A DNA stretch of 12,210 nucleotides, from contig JAQGLD010000207.1 of NCBI GenBank assembly GCA_028293055.1, forward strand, positions 1 through 12,210, in the 5' to 3' direction. This DNA is from Alphaproteobacteria bacterium (lineage in GTDB: Bacteria > Pseudomonadota > Alphaproteobacteria > Sphingomonadales > Sphingomonadaceae). Below are positions 11,238 through 12,210 of this stretch, one piece after another (position 1 is the first letter of the stretch; the number at the start of each line of letters is the position of its first letter). Both the position numbers and the translations under genes were made by a program. Under the pieces are notes generated by a model that was given only the letters and a program-made list of their open reading frames with translations, did no database searches and was not told the origin of the DNA.

Positions 11238-12210
11238 ATGAAGCCCTTCCTTCCCCTCGCCTTCCTTGCCGCAGCGACGATGCCTGCCATGGCCTCCGCG
11301 AAGCTTTCGGCGCCGGAAAGCCGGATCGTCCGCACCGTCGAGCAGGAGAAGGACAGGACGATCGCCTTGCTCGAGCGGCTGGTGAATCAGAATAGCGGCT
11401 CGCGCAACCTGCCGGGGGTGACCGCGGTCGGCGCTATTATGCGCGCCGAGCTCGAGCCGCTCGGCTTCGAGGTGCGCTGGGTGCCGATGACCGAGGTCGC
11501 ACGGGCGGGCCATATCGTCGCCACCCATCGCGGCAACGGCAAGGGCAAGCGCCTGCTGCTGATCGCGCATCTCGACACGGTGTTCGAAGCCGATTCGCCG
11601 TTCCAGCATTTCGTCCGCAAGGGCGACCAGGCCGAAGGCCCAGGCGCCGGCGACGACAAGGGCGGAATGGTCGTGATCGTCGCTGCGCTGCGCGCGATGC
11701 AGGCGGCCGGCACGCTGAAGGATGCTGATATCGAGATCGTCCTCACCGGCGACGAGGAGGAAGCCGGGCGGCCGACGGCGATCTCTCGCCGCGACCTGAT
11801 CGAGGCCGGCAGGCGCGCCGATGCCGCACTCGACTTCGAAGGCCTCGCGCAGGACCAGGGCCGCGACATGGGCTCGATCGCTCGACGCAGCGCGGGCTCG
11901 TGGGAGATACGGGTGACCGCGGCGACCGGCCATTCGAGCGGCATTTTCGGCAAAAGCGCCGGCAACGGCGCGATCTACGAGCTCGCGCGCATCCTCGAAG
12001 CGTTCCGCACCCAGCTTCCCGAGCCCAATCTCACCTTCAATGTCGGCCTGATCGTCGGCGGTGCGACCGCGAGCCTCGACGATGCCGGGATTCGCGGCCA
12101 GGCGACCGGCAAGACCAACATCATTCCCGCGGTTGCGATCGCCAAAGGTGATCTGCGCACGCTCAGCCGCGAACAGAACGACCGGGTCATGGACCGGATG
12201 CGGGCGATCG
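11238..12210 (+). CDS. M20 family metallopeptidase, exported, cut by the window end
   Basis: 324 codons are visible and the frame is still open at the edge. A signal peptide (about 1-20, ending AMASA) shows export. The di-zinc site of the M20/glutamate-carboxypeptidase family is present: HLDTV with H111 and D113, GAGDDKGG with the bridging D139, GDEEE with the catalytic E173 and metal ligand E174, and E201 in DFEG. The dimerisation domain begins near 218 and carries GHSSG with H232, and TNIIP at 293-297 also fits. The last metal histidine would lie beyond the window. The family hydrolyses C-terminal residues of peptides or N-acyl amino acids; the exact substrate is not readable. AGGAG lies six bases before the ATG at 11238. 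It is divergent from the cupredoxin-like gene, and the shared 153-base spacer is extremely GC-rich. Confidence 0.96.
   Translation, partial: MKPFLPLAFLAAATMPAMASAKLSAPESRIVRTVEQEKDRTIALLERLVNQNSGSRNLPGVTAVGAIMRAELEPLGFEVRWVPMTEVARAGHIVATHRGNGKGKRLLLIAHLDTVFEADSPFQHFVRKGDQAEGPGAGDDKGGMVVIVAALRAMQAAGTLKDADIEIVLTGDEEEAGRPTAISRRDLIEAGRRADAALDFEGLAQDQGRDMGSIARRSAGSWEIRVTAATGHSSGIFGKSAGNGAIYELARILEAFRTQLPEPNLTFNVGLIVGGATASLDDAGIRGQATGKTNIIPAVAIAKGDLRTLSREQNDRVMDRMRAI

Overview
The window is GC-rich chromosomal DNA from an alphaproteobacterium, most likely a member of the Sphingomonadales. The protein set points that way: an OmpA-family porin with a very long polyproline linker, an entericidin-type small lipoprotein, a putative sigma-EcfG-like promoter, and a strong G/C third-position bias. 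I see no transposase, integrase, phage gene, rRNA, tRNA or CRISPR array. It reads as housekeeping and envelope/stress chromosome rather than an accessory island.

Layout. A glutathione S-transferase-like gene (39-677, +) converges, across an inverted-repeat element, on a small four-helix membrane protein (816-1211, -). Upstream of that lies a Bax-inhibitor-1/YccA membrane protein (1316-2068, -) ending in a clear terminator. It is divergent from thpR, an RNA 2',3'-cyclic phosphodiesterase (2183-2716, +). thpR then meets head-on a tightly packed minus-strand cluster, read right to left as ugd (UDP-glucose 6-dehydrogenase), sodC (Cu/Zn superoxide dismutase), a low-molecular-weight phosphatase, and a fructosamine-kinase-family enzyme. 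The last two overlap at a GTGA and look like a sugar-adduct repair (deglycation) pair.

The OmpA-family gene (6154-7284, -) has its own promoter and a UUCG-type terminator. About 440 bases without a convincing gene follow. Next come an entericidin-like lipoprotein of 43 residues (7726-7857, -), a TMEM175/DUF1211 potassium-channel-like protein (7983-8594, -) and a secreted CAP-domain protein (8769-9281, -).

From 9482 to 10279 there is no coherent ORF, but there are several palindromes, repeated CTTCGG motifs on the minus strand, and a very strong minus-strand terminator at its end (9444-9478). This is the most puzzling stretch: a decayed Gly/Phe-rich gene, a long 3' UTR, or a structured RNA.

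The right end holds a two-gene minus-strand unit: a cupredoxin-fold protein that lacks the expected copper ligands, and a Lys/Ala-rich protein of unknown function. Divergent from it is an M20 metallopeptidase (11238 onward, +) that runs off the window.

I did not find a clearly novel multi-gene system. The best leads are the 9482-10279 region, the ligand-less cupredoxin with its partner, and the ugd-sodC-phosphatase-kinase cluster.
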